The translations under genes were made by a program, and so were the position numbers. Shown here piece by piece: positions 52,877-62,603 of a stretch of 64,000 bases of DNA. The stretch comes from CAZJBS01 sp964544475. Lineage in GTDB: Bacteria; CLD3; SB21. The DNA is taken from contig CAZJBS010000002.1 in the NCBI GenBank assembly GCA_964544475.1, positions 186,001 through 250,000 of the forward strand, written 5' to 3'. Below the pieces are notes generated by a model. The model saw nothing but the letters and a program-made list of their open reading frames with translations. It did no database searches and was not told the origin of the DNA. Every line of letters starts with the position of its first letter. The stretch's first letter is position 1.

Positions 52877-55800
52877 TCACTTTATCAATAGCATCTTCTT
52901 CGAGTTCGAATAATCTCCGGCTGTCATCCTGTAAATGTACAGGCCGGATGCCAATCCCGATGCGTCAAACGTAATCTGATACGTTCCCGCAGGCTTTGTC
53001 TCCTTGACCAGTGTCCCAACGGTTCTCCCTAAGACGTCGTAGATCGTCACAGTAACCTCTGTTTCGATTGGCACGGCAAATTCAATCGTGGTCGAGGGAT
53101 TGAATGGATTCGGATAGTTGCCCTTGAGTTCGAATTTTGTCGGAATCCCTCCTAATTCGGTAACGCCCACCTTTGAGAGGTTGGACTGGTTGGCTTTGGA
53201 TGACTCGCCCGGCTTGTCATACCTTCCGATGGTCTCCAAAACAATGCTCCTCACATATCCGGTGGGCACATTGCCGCCTGCGCTGAAAGTCAAAACAATG
53301 TTCTGAAGACTGTCCATCTCGGCATGTTGGCCGTCCACGCTGGTGACCCTGTTCTTCACGTTGCCATAGACCGAGTGCTCAGCAGAAAGAAGTTGTAAGT
53401 TGTTTCGGATGTAACCGCCATAAAGAATGGGGGTGACTGCGGCATACCGGATGTCGTAATCCCGGAACCAGGTGACGTTCACACTGTCCGGCACCATGCC
53501 CTGAGTCAGCGGGACAATGACCACGGATTTCTTTTCCCTTCGCGCAAATGGACGCGAAATCGAACCGCTCGCCATCTCCGAACCGCCTGCTTCAACGCTT
53601 CCGGCCATCTGCTTGGGTGGGTCTTCGACGAATCCGTCAGCCTGTGGGTCGGTGATCAAGGCGACGCTATCTGCCGGATTACCTTCCAGCTTGAGGTTTT
53701 CGAATAAACTGTTGGGTTTGAGGGATGACCCCATGAAATCAGCGTTCAAGAAATCCAGAGGTATCCCGGTGACGCCTTTGCCGGAGGGCGAGTATTGAAT
53801 CTGATCGGTGATGTTGGTGGAGTTGAGCAGGGCATTGTTCGTCGAAAGGACTCCGTCAGGGACGTACAACACCAAATCGTTATTCTCCGTGACGCCAAGT
53901 TCCGTGCCTGCGGGGTGATCTACCGAATAGAGCCTGATACGATCGAAGTAACTATGGTCGTTATTCAGCTCCTTGATCTGAAGGCGGTATTTCCCGTTCT
54001 GTTTCTTTGGATTGACGTTCAATTTATAGACGTCCGTGATGTCAACGCCGGCGTTTTCGGCAAATTCAGATCGGTGCAAAATGTTGTTGTCGATCGCATA
54101 TCCGGAATCCGTATTGACAAAGACAAATGGACATCCACCGCCGCAATTGGTGCTGACACCGGGGTAGTACTGCTGCGATACAGAGCCAAAAGCATTGCTG
54201 GCCGTGCATGTGACCTTGAACATGTCGGCTTCAATTCCATCCGTGCCAGAGGCCGAAGCCATCATACCCGGGGATGTGTTGACGAAGTACAAGTGATTGC
54301 CATCAATGCCGGTTACTGTGATGTAGCTTGGTTTTGAATTGATCGTCCAGGAATACGAAAGTTCACCACCAGTGGCATTGCACGTGACCGTGCCGCTCCC
54401 ACCGGGGCATACCAGAGACGGAGATGTCGTGAAGCCGGTGATGACGGGGGGAGATGGAGTAAAAACCACTTGTCTCGTCTGCGGCGTGGCATTCGGATCC
54501 CAAGTTACTCGCACTTCTACGGTAAACCGAACTTGTCCCATCGGCACATCTATCCCGTTATTGTCTTTTCCGTTCCAAGAATAGCCATTTGCACCTGCCA
54601 GAGGCATATAATCATACTGCTTTACGAGCGTCCAGCCACCCGAATTGTTTCTTTCAATTTTGATGCTTGCATATGAAACCTCAGTCAGAAAAAATGAAAT
54701 GTATGTGCCTGCAAAACTGTTTCCTGATGGAACAGAAACCGTCATCGCCGTAATCTCCGTTCCACGCTCATAAAGAGCCCCACCGGTATTGTCTGCCCAT
54801 TCTTCGGTCATGAAACAAAGATTCGAGCGCGACAGAGTGTAGGTGCCATCGGAATACTTGGTCAGATAATACCCATCAGAGAAATGCCGCGGACGATCCA
54901 TCGTGCCAACAATGTTACCTGTACCGAATGTTCCATAAGATTTCAACAAACTCAGATACCGTGTTGTCTTTAGAACCCGGTGATTTGTTCTGTCGGCTAT
55001 GTATAGGTTATCAAACCCATCCGCTTCAATTGAGGCCAAGTCATAGTCGTATTGGTACGTATTGATCCATGTCAAGGAAATTGTCCCGTCATTGTTTCTG
55101 TAAGGTAAGAGCTTCACTATTCGATTGTTACCGCGGTCTTCAACGAAAATATTTCTGTAAAAGAAATCAGTTGCGGTCATCGATTCAGGAAAATAGAAGT
55201 TCCCAGAACCACCACCCTGCGTTCCATAAGCGTTTCGGAACGCATAGGAGCCTGTGGACAATTCATAAAACAAGATTCGGTGCTTTCCAGTTTCACAAAC
55301 AATCAAATACTCTGATCCCCCTATTCTCATGCGACAGATGTCGGACATGTTTCCCAGGGGCATTCCCGAGGTCGACTGACTAATGGTGGCGGCATATGAC
55401 AGTGAACTGTTACCACTTCCTCCGGACCCTGAAAATTGAAGATCCATATTTAGAACCTGAATCCGTTTGTTCAATTTGTCAAGGACGAACAATTGGTTTC
55501 GATTTTGCGAACTGGCCGTATAGCTGGACATCGTTAACGCATACGGCATATAGAACCCGGCATTTCCATCTCCTGCGCTGCCGTAGCTTTTCGTCCACTT
55601 TTCGAAATCACCATACATGATTCTGTGCCAGAATTCATCGCATGAAAAAACCAAGTACATTTTCTTATTCAACGACTTGTCTTCGTAATTCAATTGAAGG
55701 CTCTCATTGGCTTGTCCAAATATACTCTTGCCAAGATTACTCTGACAAATTCCCTTCGTCAGACGCCATTTTGAATCCAAGGGTGGACTGGCACCAATAG

Positions 55801-55885
55801 GCAGCTGTTCAAAGGTTTGGGCATGCGAAAGAGAAAGACTCAGAACACAAAGAATGCTCAAGATAAAAGCCAAATGCATTTTCAT
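52877..55885 (-). CDS. Type IX secretion cargo with beta-propeller-like repeats
   Basis: 1002 residues. Signal peptide ending LSHAQ. Residues ~80-345 contain NHL-like propeller strands (NQLFVLDKLNKRIQVL, NIFVEDRGNNRIVKLL, NLYIADRTNHRVLKT). Next is a FlgD-like segment (YSWNGKDNNGIDVPMGQVRF) and an immunoglobulin-like domain with two cysteines (CPGGSGTVTCNATGG), then a region without recognised domains. The last ~80 residues are a type A sorting domain (YPNPFNPSTTIEF, YDVLGRTVG, SGLYIYRMTAGD, KKMLLIK). It should be displayed on the cell surface or released. Lower G+C than the nuo genes. Overlaps the gene above by 4 bp. Confidence 0.87.
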   Translation of the reverse strand: MKMHLAFILSILCVLSLSLSHAQTFEQLPIGASPPLDSKWRLTKGICQSNLGKSIFGQANESLQLNYEDKSLNKKMYLVFSCDEFWHRIMYGDFEKWTKSYGSAGDGNAGFYMPYALTMSSYTASSQNRNQLFVLDKLNKRIQVLNMDLQFSGSGGSGNSSLSYAATISQSTSGMPLGNMSDICRMRIGGSEYLIVCETGKHRILFYELSTGSYAFRNAYGTQGGGSGNFYFPESMTATDFFYRNIFVEDRGNNRIVKLLPYRNNDGTISLTWINTYQYDYDLASIEADGFDNLYIADRTNHRVLKTTRYLSLLKSYGTFGTGNIVGTMDRPRHFSDGYYLTKYSDGTYTLSRSNLCFMTEEWADNTGGALYERGTEITAMTVSVPSGNSFAGTYISFFLTEVSYASIKIERNNSGGWTLVKQYDYMPLAGANGYSWNGKDNNGIDVPMGQVRFTVEVRVTWDPNATPQTRQVVFTPSPPVITGFTTSPSLVCPGGSGTVTCNATGGELSYSWTINSKPSYITVTGIDGNHLYFVNTSPGMMASASGTDGIEADMFKVTCTASNAFGSVSQQYYPGVSTNCGGGCPFVFVNTDSGYAIDNNILHRSEFAENAGVDITDVYKLNVNPKKQNGKYRLQIKELNNDHSYFDRIRLYSVDHPAGTELGVTENNDLVLYVPDGVLSTNNALLNSTNITDQIQYSPSGKGVTGIPLDFLNADFMGSSLKPNSLFENLKLEGNPADSVALITDPQADGFVEDPPKQMAGSVEAGGSEMASGSISRPFARREKKSVVIVPLTQGMVPDSVNVTWFRDYDIRYAAVTPILYGGYIRNNLQLLSAEHSVYGNVKNRVTSVDGQHAEMDSLQNIVLTFSAGGNVPTGYVRSIVLETIGRYDKPGESSKANQSNLSKVGVTELGGIPTKFELKGNYPNPFNPSTTIEFAVPIETEVTVTIYDVLGRTVGTLVKETKPAGTYQITFDASGLASGLYIYRMTAGDYSNSKKMLLIK

Positions 55886-56829
55886 TTTGGTACCTCGTAC
55901 AATCTGAGCCGTTTCAGGTGATTGGAGTGTCTTTCGGCATACAATGCGATTTTCGTATTGGGATAATTCGACCGCAACTTCGCCAGACCATTTTCACGTG
56001 CGTGGAATTCCTCTTCTCTGGATAGCGTTTTCGTGCCTTTTACTTCAGCTAAGTTACCAATTTCGGAACCCATACTATGAAGAACCAAGTATTCGGAAAA
56101 GAACTGATCATGGAATCGTGCAAGAGCTTCCGTATGTATTTCCTCAAACGCAGGCAGACCCATTGCCCAAGTATTAAACACGCCCCATGTCATTTCCATT
56201 TTCCGGTAGATGAGGCATTGATATGCACTGTTTGGATATTTCGTCCAAAGATCGTACAGTTCCCCTAACATCTTCTCTTTCTTACGCTCGGAACGACGGA
56301 ACAACGGAACCAGTCTTTCGTGTATTTGTTTTTCAGTCCCTGCAGGCTCCACGACATCAAAGTACAGTTGTTGTTTGATTAGATTGGCTTCTGAAGCATT
56401 TTCACAGGTCACTCGATAAGACCCGGTTAGAGCGTAACGTCCTGCGGTAAGAGTTTTGAGCATAGTTGAGGAATCCACCTTGGTGGCACAAAACAGTGGA
56501 TAAGTATCGTATATGGTCTCTTGCGGTTGTATCTCAAAACACGGGGTCAAAGTAAGAGAAGATCCTTGCAGACATTCTTCAGGGTTTTTTTCGTCATCAA
56601 GAGAGCTTACGCTCCAATGAAAAGCCGCCCATGGAATCTCTTTTGTCGAGTTGGCTGTATTGGTCACTTTCAGTTCGAAGACTATCTCTTCATCAACAAG
56701 GTATGTGGTCTTCTCCAGAGAGATGTTAACTGAAATACCGTTCTTCACGATTTGTTGTCCAAATAGCACGAAAGGCATTAGCGCTATTAAGGACAATGCG
56801 ATGGTCAGTTGTTTGATGAGCATCTTCAC
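55882..56829 (-). CDS. Exported protein with N-terminal Ig-like domain
   Basis: 315 residues. Signal peptide ending LFGQ. Residues ~30-165 form a beta domain (ISLEKTTYLVDEEIVFELKVT) with cysteines at ECLQG, TPCFE, LFCAT and VTCEN, probably disulphide bonded. The rest is helical with TPR-like spacing (ELYDLWTKYPNSAYQCLIYRK). No family assigned. The stop overlaps the ATG of the 1002-residue gene (55882-55885). Confidence 0.7.
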   Translation of the reverse strand: MKMLIKQLTIALSLIALMPFVLFGQQIVKNGISVNISLEKTTYLVDEEIVFELKVTNTANSTKEIPWAAFHWSVSSLDDEKNPEECLQGSSLTLTPCFEIQPQETIYDTYPLFCATKVDSSTMLKTLTAGRYALTGSYRVTCENASEANLIKQQLYFDVVEPAGTEKQIHERLVPLFRRSERKKEKMLGELYDLWTKYPNSAYQCLIYRKMEMTWGVFNTWAMGLPAFEEIHTEALARFHDQFFSEYLVLHSMGSEIGNLAEVKGTKTLSREEEFHARENGLAKLRSNYPNTKIALYAERHSNHLKRLRLYEVPK

Positions 56830-56844
56830 CTTCCTATATTGTTT

Positions 56845-57714
56845 TCAGTCGCAAAATTCCGGATCACAATAAATGTTAGACGGCGTTGAACGTAACTCAG
56901 GTTCCACGGATCGCAGAAAGTAGATACAATTTGCTTCACTTGATTCCCAACAGAATTTGATTTGATCTAAGAACCCCGGTTGAGTAATAGTGCTTGCAGA
57001 ATAATACCTCATTATATCCCAATCATCGTATGTATCTAGATGATATTCGTAATACTCTTCCGGATGGGTCAATGATGTGATTTGGTGACCTAATTCATGT
57101 GTAGTGAAATAGGCCATTGCCGCTTTCCTTGGAGACCCTTCAGTGAATACTGTTCTGATATCTCCAGTAAAAATATAAGTACACCTTGATTCCTTGGAGA
57201 TTGGTGTGTTTGCATTGGACCCGGCGGGATCAGAAATGGGAGTCCAAGCCATTGTATTCGGAAAAAAGGGATAATCCAGATGATCTAACGACAGAATATG
57301 ATAGGGATAGGCCGGATCATAACAACCGTAACAAGATCGAAATTCAGAGGCATACTCAATCATGTTAAGTCTGTCTTGGGGATATGACGAGAATAAATGA
57401 GCACTTGGATTGGCGGGCTGTTCCAATTGCGGCCCATGGGAGCCCAATGTGATATTCAATCTAGCGCCTTGCCCGTTTTGAAAAAGATTATTGAGCATGC
57501 TTAGAAACTCGCCGGAATTATTGTAATCCGACAGAAGATCATGGTCAGCCATCCAATCATATTCGATATGGACACTTCGTGTATTCGCATCTGGAGGATC
57601 GGCAGGGTATTCCGGAGGCTGATTGCACTCTCCACCGCTGGACATGACAACAAAGCAAATAACCAGCAAACTGATTCTGATAAACACTTGGGATGGCCAA
57701 ATTCCTGCGCTCAT
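56845..57714 (-). CDS. Exported zincin-like metalloprotease
   Basis: 289 residues. N-terminal signal (ISLLVICFVVMSSGG) and three or four cysteine pairs. The active-site motif is TTHELGHQITSLTH, giving HExxH with a further His seven residues after the second histidine, one more than the metzincin spacing. A later DDWDIMRYY segment could be a Met-turn. Upstream the protein has LNITLGSHGP and a YPYHILSLDHLDYPFFP stretch. Probably a secreted zinc protease of the metzincin-related group; the spacing makes the exact family uncertain. Second gene of the A+T-richer operon. Confidence 0.72.
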   Translation of the reverse strand: MSAGIWPSQVFIRISLLVICFVVMSSGGECNQPPEYPADPPDANTRSVHIEYDWMADHDLLSDYNNSGEFLSMLNNLFQNGQGARLNITLGSHGPQLEQPANPSAHLFSSYPQDRLNMIEYASEFRSCYGCYDPAYPYHILSLDHLDYPFFPNTMAWTPISDPAGSNANTPISKESRCTYIFTGDIRTVFTEGSPRKAAMAYFTTHELGHQITSLTHPEEYYEYHLDTYDDWDIMRYYSASTITQPGFLDQIKFCWESSEANCIYFLRSVEPELRSTPSNIYCDPEFCD

Positions 57715-58304
57715 TTCAACTCCTGGTTTCTTTCACCTTTTCTCAGAAAATAGTCTGTCAAGTTCTTGGAAGAGCCGAGCCTCCACGGGTCATTGTTCTC
57801 ATGCTTTTTGAAAAACAGCGTGACATCATGATCTAACTCCGAATCAAAAAAACTGCATTTGATTATGGCCGACTTGTTGTCTTCAAATTCTAAACTCGTC
57901 ATTCTCAGTTCAAAATCATGAATATGTTCTTTCTGCTGAGCCAGTAGCAGTGAGTGTTCAGCATTACTGCTGTTGACCAGCAATTGTCGTCCATCGCTTT
58001 TCTTTGCGGCCAGATTCGGTCGTGCAATGAGATTCTTCAAAACTGGTTTTGTATAATTATTGGACTTGCATTGATCGACGTAACTGTCACTCATTATCAT
58101 GTCAAGCTTTTCAAGATCAGCCGTCATGATAGCCTGATAAAACTCTGCCAACGCCACCTGAACTCGAATTTCTTCCGAGATAGCCTTCGAACTGGGCATT
58201 TCATAACTGAGCGATTTTTGGTAAACACTGTAGGCCGACGCCGTCAGGCACAACAAAAGGAATACGGACAGCCAAAGCATTTTTCGTTTTGATCCATGAT
58301 CCAT
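57711..58304 (-). CDS. Membrane-anchored or exported protein, unrecognised
   Basis: Start chosen at ATG 58304 with GGAGG before it; a longer frame up to 58439 lacks a site. 197 residues with an N-terminal hydrophobic helix (LWLSVFLLLCLTASAYSVY) that may be a signal or anchor. The remainder is alpha/beta (ALAEFYQAIMTADLEKLD, then DHDVTLFFKKHENNDPWRLG), like the NTF2/SnoaL-type fold seen in many small exported proteins. First gene of the operon; overlaps the zincin gene by 4 bp. Confidence 0.62.
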   Translation of the reverse strand: MDHGSKRKMLWLSVFLLLCLTASAYSVYQKSLSYEMPSSKAISEEIRVQVALAEFYQAIMTADLEKLDMIMSDSYVDQCKSNNYTKPVLKNLIARPNLAAKKSDGRQLLVNSSNAEHSLLLAQQKEHIHDFELRMTSLEFEDNKSAIIKCSFFDSELDHDVTLFFKKHENNDPWRLGSSKNLTDYFLRKGERNQELK

Positions 58305-58505
58305 TTTCACCTCCGGATTACGTTTTCGATATGGTATCTTACTTATGCTACAGACCAAAAATTGCCCTGTCCAAAACATCAGCCGTGCACTTCTTGGAAC
58401 ATAATCTCCCCTCCGATGGCAGTTATTTTCCCGACTCATCGATTATCCGGCAGGCGGCAACCCACCTTTAATGGCACCTTCCTATGCCTATCGGTTACCA
58501 ATACC

Positions 58506-58568
58506 CTATCAGGGCTATCAGGGCTATCAGGGCTATCAGGGCTATCAGGGCTATCAGGGCTATCAGGG
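58506..58568. repeat. 9-bp tandem repeat running into the assembly gap
   Basis: Seven perfect copies of CTATCAGGG (58506-58568) and one more base before the N run. The true copy number is unknown because the array continues into the gap. The 9-bp period keeps reading frame in any coding direction, but no gene contains it here. Confidence 0.95.
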
Positions 58569-58569
58569 C

Positions 58570-58669
58570 NNNNNNNNNNNNNNNNNNNNNNNNNNNNNNN
58601 NNNNNNNNNNNNNNNNNNNNNNNNNNNNNNNNNNNNNNNNNNNNNNNNNNNNNNNNNNNNNNNNNNNNN
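58570..58669. other. Assembly gap of 100 N
   Basis: Exactly 100 N, the usual placeholder for a scaffold gap of unknown length. Sequence on each side may not be truly adjacent. Confidence 0.99.
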
Positions 58670-59192
58670 TATTGATAACCTTACTTGCTAAGATAAGCTG
58701 CATTTGTTGAAAAGAAAATGACCAATGTCATTTTTTTGCGGCTGTTGAAGGCGATTTCTGGTTTTCGGGACGTCTTGCATTATTCACTGAATGCTCAACT
58801 GGAAAGAATCGCCAAAACTTTCGCCGGAATTACTCGCCCCGCTCTGGAAGAATTCATCACAAGAAATCGGACGCTTTCCGCGGGATTGACCAGGTTCGAC
58901 AGCTGGAGCTTAAGATGCCCAGGCGCTGCGTGATCTGAGCATGCCTATCAAGTCCTCCACTCACCAGCATATAGCCACTAGCTGTCCGGAGACGAGGGAG
59001 AGTTGTCATCGTAACGGGGCCGGTGGAGCACTGGCACTCCAAACCTGCGACCTTCAGGTTGTGGGGACCCGCTTCCGGCCAATGACACAGAGACGGACGT
59101 CCTTCCACAACAAAACTCACCCGGACAATGTCCGATCGGAAATCGTCCTATTGTGCGGGCCCGAAACCAACGAACACCTTCGTCATGGGACC
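58670..59192. other. 523 bp without a recognised gene
   Basis: A 71-codon plus-strand frame at 58718-58933 (LKAISGFRDVLHYSLNAQL) has a weak A-rich site but no family resemblance; other frames are shadows. It may be the end of a mobile element cut by the gap. Between 58305 and 58505 (above the exported-protein operon) there is promoter space with nothing else recognisable. Confidence 0.4.
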
Positions 59193-60458
59193 TCAGAAGC
59201 TGAACATCATCGTCGTATATCCCCAGTATCCGATATCATCTTTTCCGCCGAACCGGGCCTTCATGAGATCGTCCGGCAGAAATACCGCGGCTCCGAAGTC
59301 AAAAGAGAAATGGTCGTTGAACTTGAAGCCGCCGGTCAGGTCGAATTCCTGACCGAACTTGTTCTCGCCCGCCGCATTCTTCTTCGCCGACATGAAATAG
59401 TGGTAGTCCAAAGCCAGATACGTCCCCTTCCACGGCTGGCACTTTGTTTTCAGCATGACGTCCTGCAATCCCAAACCCATCGTGTGTTTCGGAAGATCGA
59501 GGAAGTAGTCCATATAGCCGTAGAATTTGTGGTTCGTCGCAAACAGCGTGCTGAACACTTTGTATTTGTCGTCGGCCGGATCGTTGTCGCCGGACAGGAC
59601 ATCCACACCGATCCAGAACGACGGTTTCCACGCGGATTCCTTCATCGAATACCCCACCGCTCCACTCACCATGTAGGCGGCAATGTCCAGTCCCGTCTGT
59701 TTGCCGGCCTGGTAGGCGAGTTCCGTCTTGTATCCGAAGGCGCCAACGTCCCCGCGGACAAACACACCCATGGTGACCTGTTCCAATTCCTTCTTGCCGC
59801 TGGCCACATCGCGGGTACCGTCATGCTGCGACAGGATGTAATAGTCGACCTGAACGGCCTCCGAATATTTATGCACGCCATACAGACCGCCGAATTCCCT
59901 GTCCTCCTTGTCCTCGATCAGGTTGGTATCGGCCGATGCGTACGGCTTTCCGGCCTCCTCGATCTTCATGCCGATGACGTCAAGATGCATGCGGTCATTG
60001 AATCGGAACGTAACGACGCCGCCATCGAACGACCTGCCCGTATTGCTCCAATCGAGCGCGCCAATCAAACGAAGATCGCCGTAGTTCAACTCCATTCGCC
60101 CGATTTTCAGTTCGATGGGACTCCAGAGGAACTTCTTGATGTGAAAATACGCCTGATGGAGACCCACCTGGTTGGTGTCGGTGGTTGTGCTGCCCTTGCC
60201 GGTGGCGCCGAATACGCGCGCGTCCTGAAACTGGACGAATGCGGTGTAGTTCTCCAGAGGGGAGAACTTCACCCCCAGCCGGGTACGGAGGTAGTCGTAC
60301 GAATTGGATTTCGAAGCGAACGTGCGCATGTCCACTTCACTTCGGTTTCGGATCTGCGCGCTAAACGTGATCTTCTCCTGCTGATCTTCCTGAGCCGTCA
60401 GCATGGACGACCCAAACACAACCGTCAGCAGAACGGTTTTCCATCTCCGGTGCATCAT
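59193..60458 (-). CDS. Alginate-export-like outer-membrane porin
   Basis: 421 residues: signal peptide ending LTAQ, then many amphipathic strands ending in YTTMMFSF with terminal Phe. The pattern (SAQIRNRSEVD, SYDYLRTRLGVKFSPLENYTAFVQFQDARVFG, LKIGRMELNYGDLRLIGALDWSNTGRSFDG) is that of the alginate_exp / AlgE-like 18-strand barrel family. It starts 27 bp below nrfA on the same strand. It could be an outer-membrane channel for nitrite, formate or another anion in the nrf operon; the substrate cannot be read from sequence. Confidence 0.82.
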   Translation of the reverse strand: MMHRRWKTVLLTVVFGSSMLTAQEDQQEKITFSAQIRNRSEVDMRTFASKSNSYDYLRTRLGVKFSPLENYTAFVQFQDARVFGATGKGSTTTDTNQVGLHQAYFHIKKFLWSPIELKIGRMELNYGDLRLIGALDWSNTGRSFDGGVVTFRFNDRMHLDVIGMKIEEAGKPYASADTNLIEDKEDREFGGLYGVHKYSEAVQVDYYILSQHDGTRDVASGKKELEQVTMGVFVRGDVGAFGYKTELAYQAGKQTGLDIAAYMVSGAVGYSMKESAWKPSFWIGVDVLSGDNDPADDKYKVFSTLFATNHKFYGYMDYFLDLPKHTMGLGLQDVMLKTKCQPWKGTYLALDYHYFMSAKKNAAGENKFGQEFDLTGGFKFNDHFSFDFGAAVFLPDDLMKARFGGKDDIGYWGYTTMMFSF

Positions 60459-60485
60459 GGTTTCTCCTGAGTCAGTTTGATTTCT

Positions 60486-61967
60486 TTATCGGCCGGCATC
60501 CATTTTGGCCTGTCTTTCAGCGGCCTTCTTGTCCCATTCCGGCAAAACCGATTCGATGAATTTCATTTTCTCTTCATTGAGTTTTTTCATGTCCAGCCCG
60601 ATGTAAGCCTGTGCCTTGTGTTTGCTTGAAAGGTCCGGCATCGCGATCGGCCACTTCACGCCGTGCCGGATGAGTACCTGGGACAGAAGGATACGGGCTT
60701 CCTGAGCTTTCTCCATCGCATGGCCGAGAATCCTTGCCGATTCGAGCGGGGCGTGAAAAGAGCCGCCGTGGCTTGCGGCGACATAGTCCCACCGCCACTG
60801 GGCCTGCCGGATCAGGCGAAGAATGTCTTTCATCTCTTCTTCGCTGGCGCCATTCTCCCAGGCCGTCTTGGCCTCAATGTGCGCGCGGACCAGGTGTTCT
60901 TCGACGCGGCCACGAACCTCCACGATCTTGTCCTGGCGGTCATACACGTTTTTCACCAGAGTGGACTGATCTTCGCGATGACAGACCTGGCATGAACCCG
61001 CCACGTTGACGAGAGGGCTGGTGATCTTATGGTCGGTGAATTTTACGCCGCCATCACTGCGGTACGGCATGTGGCAGTCGGCACAGGACACGTTGCGTTC
61101 CCCATGAATGCCGAGTTCGTAGAGTTCATAGTCCGGATGCTGGGCCTTCAGGATCTTCGCCTTGCTTAGTTTATGAACAAAATCCACATGTTCGATCCCG
61201 TCGTAGTATTCTTCCATGGCTTCGACGCTCATGCCGCCGTCCCACGGGAACGTCAGATATTTTTCTTCCTTGCCCTTAAAGTAATATTCGACGTGGCACT
61301 GCGCGCACACGAGCGACCGCATTTCCTGGTGTGTGGCCTGCTTGATATCCTTGCCCTGGCGTTCGTACGCCTCGATGAGCGCCGGCCTTGAAATCCGGAG
61401 GTTCATGGTCTTGTTGTCGTGGCAGTCCTGGCAGCCGATGGCATTGGCGATCTCGGGGCCCATGTCGGCCCACGGTTTCTTGTAGAAATCCGCCACACCC
61501 ACTTCGTGCATGACGCGGGGCACATCGGTGCTCTTGCAGGTCATGCACGTGGCCGGTTGAGGCACGGCGGTGCGCAGCGTTTTTTGCACGTCGTTGACCG
61601 CGTAGGAATGGCCGCGCGCCTGATTGAAATCCCGCGAGAAGGCATACCCGGCCCAGAGAACAACCAGATTCGGATACTGTGCCAGCATGTCAATGGATGC
61701 CGAGCCGTTGTACTTCGTCCGAAACGAAGTGTCCGCGGTGCCTTTGTAGGTTTGGAATTCGCGCGGGAAATTGGCGCCCCACACTTCGTTGCGAGGTTCC
61801 CAGTCGGCGATGGGCTTGATCATCTGGAACATGGCGCGTTCTTCGCCGCGGCGTTCCATGATGGAATTGGCCAGAAGGCCGATGAAGAAAACGACCACGA
61901 CGGTCAGCACGAACAGGAGCCAACCCATCCATGGTTTTTGCTGAATGATCTCGACGATGCTTTTCAT
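60486..61967 (-). CDS. nrfA: Ammonia-forming cytochrome c nitrite reductase
   Basis: 493 residues. Pentaheme nitrite reductase that reduces nitrite to ammonia with six electrons in the periplasm. The active-site heme has CMTCK (C141-K145); the others are CQDCH 179-183, CAQCH 221-225, CADCH 295-299 and CQVCH 326-330. Calcium-site residues appear as VEYYF after the third heme and KAQHPD near 274-279. An uncleaved-looking N-terminal helix (WLLFVLTVVVVFFIG) may anchor it. Its ATG overlaps the nrfH stop by 4 bp. Confidence 0.97.
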   Translation of the reverse strand: MKSIVEIIQQKPWMGWLLFVLTVVVVFFIGLLANSIMERRGEERAMFQMIKPIADWEPRNEVWGANFPREFQTYKGTADTSFRTKYNGSASIDMLAQYPNLVVLWAGYAFSRDFNQARGHSYAVNDVQKTLRTAVPQPATCMTCKSTDVPRVMHEVGVADFYKKPWADMGPEIANAIGCQDCHDNKTMNLRISRPALIEAYERQGKDIKQATHQEMRSLVCAQCHVEYYFKGKEEKYLTFPWDGGMSVEAMEEYYDGIEHVDFVHKLSKAKILKAQHPDYELYELGIHGERNVSCADCHMPYRSDGGVKFTDHKITSPLVNVAGSCQVCHREDQSTLVKNVYDRQDKIVEVRGRVEEHLVRAHIEAKTAWENGASEEEMKDILRLIRQAQWRWDYVAASHGGSFHAPLESARILGHAMEKAQEARILLSQVLIRHGVKWPIAMPDLSSKHKAQAYIGLDMKKLNEEKMKFIESVLPEWDKKAAERQAKMDAGR

Positions 61968-62581
61968 GGGGTACTCTCCTCGGATTTATCGGATAATTTT
62001 CTCGAAGGGCGGGTCATGTCCTGGATCCACTCCGGCACGACCGGACTGAGCCGCGGGACGCGGGCGTAGGGAACGGACGCGAGGCTGTTCACGCGGCCAT
62101 GAGGCGTTTCGCGGTGACATTCCCAGCACAGACGGCCTTCACCATTCATGTAATTGTGGCCGGACACCGTGAATGCGGACACGCCTTCCACGAGACCCTT
62201 GTGGCATCGGATGCAATTGCCCTGAATGGCTGCGATGCCGGCTTCTTTGACGTGAATGACCTGGGGTTCCTGGCGCAGCGTGAATACCGTCGAATGTCGA
62301 AGACCGTCCTGTGCTTTGAAGACGTATTTGGAAATGAGATTGTCCTGGGGCACGTGGCAGTCGTTGCAGACGGCGACGCGGGCATGACTGCTGTGTTGCC
62401 ACGTGGCAAACTGGGGCGCCATGACGTGGCAGTTCATACACGTCTCCGGCCGGTCGGAAAGGTAGGACACGGCGTTGGAGATTCGCAGGACAAACAGGCC
62501 GATGCCGACGAAGATGCCGAGAGCCACAATGACTATTGGGCGCCACTCGGGCGGCGGATACAACAGCTTGAGCAGTTTCAT
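61964..62581 (-). CDS. nrfH: NrfH-type tetraheme quinol dehydrogenase
   Basis: 205 residues. N-terminal membrane helix (IVIVALGIFVGIGLFVL) and four heme sites CMNCH, CNDCH, CIRCH and CWECH. NapC/NrfH family; takes electrons from menaquinol and passes them to NrfA. The C-terminal ~35 residues (VPEWIQDMTRPSRKLSDKSEE) extend past the last heme. First gene of the operon. Confidence 0.96.
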   Translation of the reverse strand: MKLLKLLYPPPEWRPIVIVALGIFVGIGLFVLRISNAVSYLSDRPETCMNCHVMAPQFATWQHSSHARVAVCNDCHVPQDNLISKYVFKAQDGLRHSTVFTLRQEPQVIHVKEAGIAAIQGNCIRCHKGLVEGVSAFTVSGHNYMNGEGRLCWECHRETPHGRVNSLASVPYARVPRLSPVVPEWIQDMTRPSRKLSDKSEESTP

Positions 62582-62603
62582 CCTGTAATACGCTCGTGAA
62601 TTT

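Noticed and set aside
58718..58933. 71-codon plus-strand frame near the gap, considered as a transposase end
   Set aside because: No transposase motif and no inverted repeat can be seen; left as unassigned.
58941..60470. 509-codon plus-strand open frame
   Set aside because: Antisense of the porin gene, which has a signal peptide and a barrel end; the plus frame has no recognisable domain.
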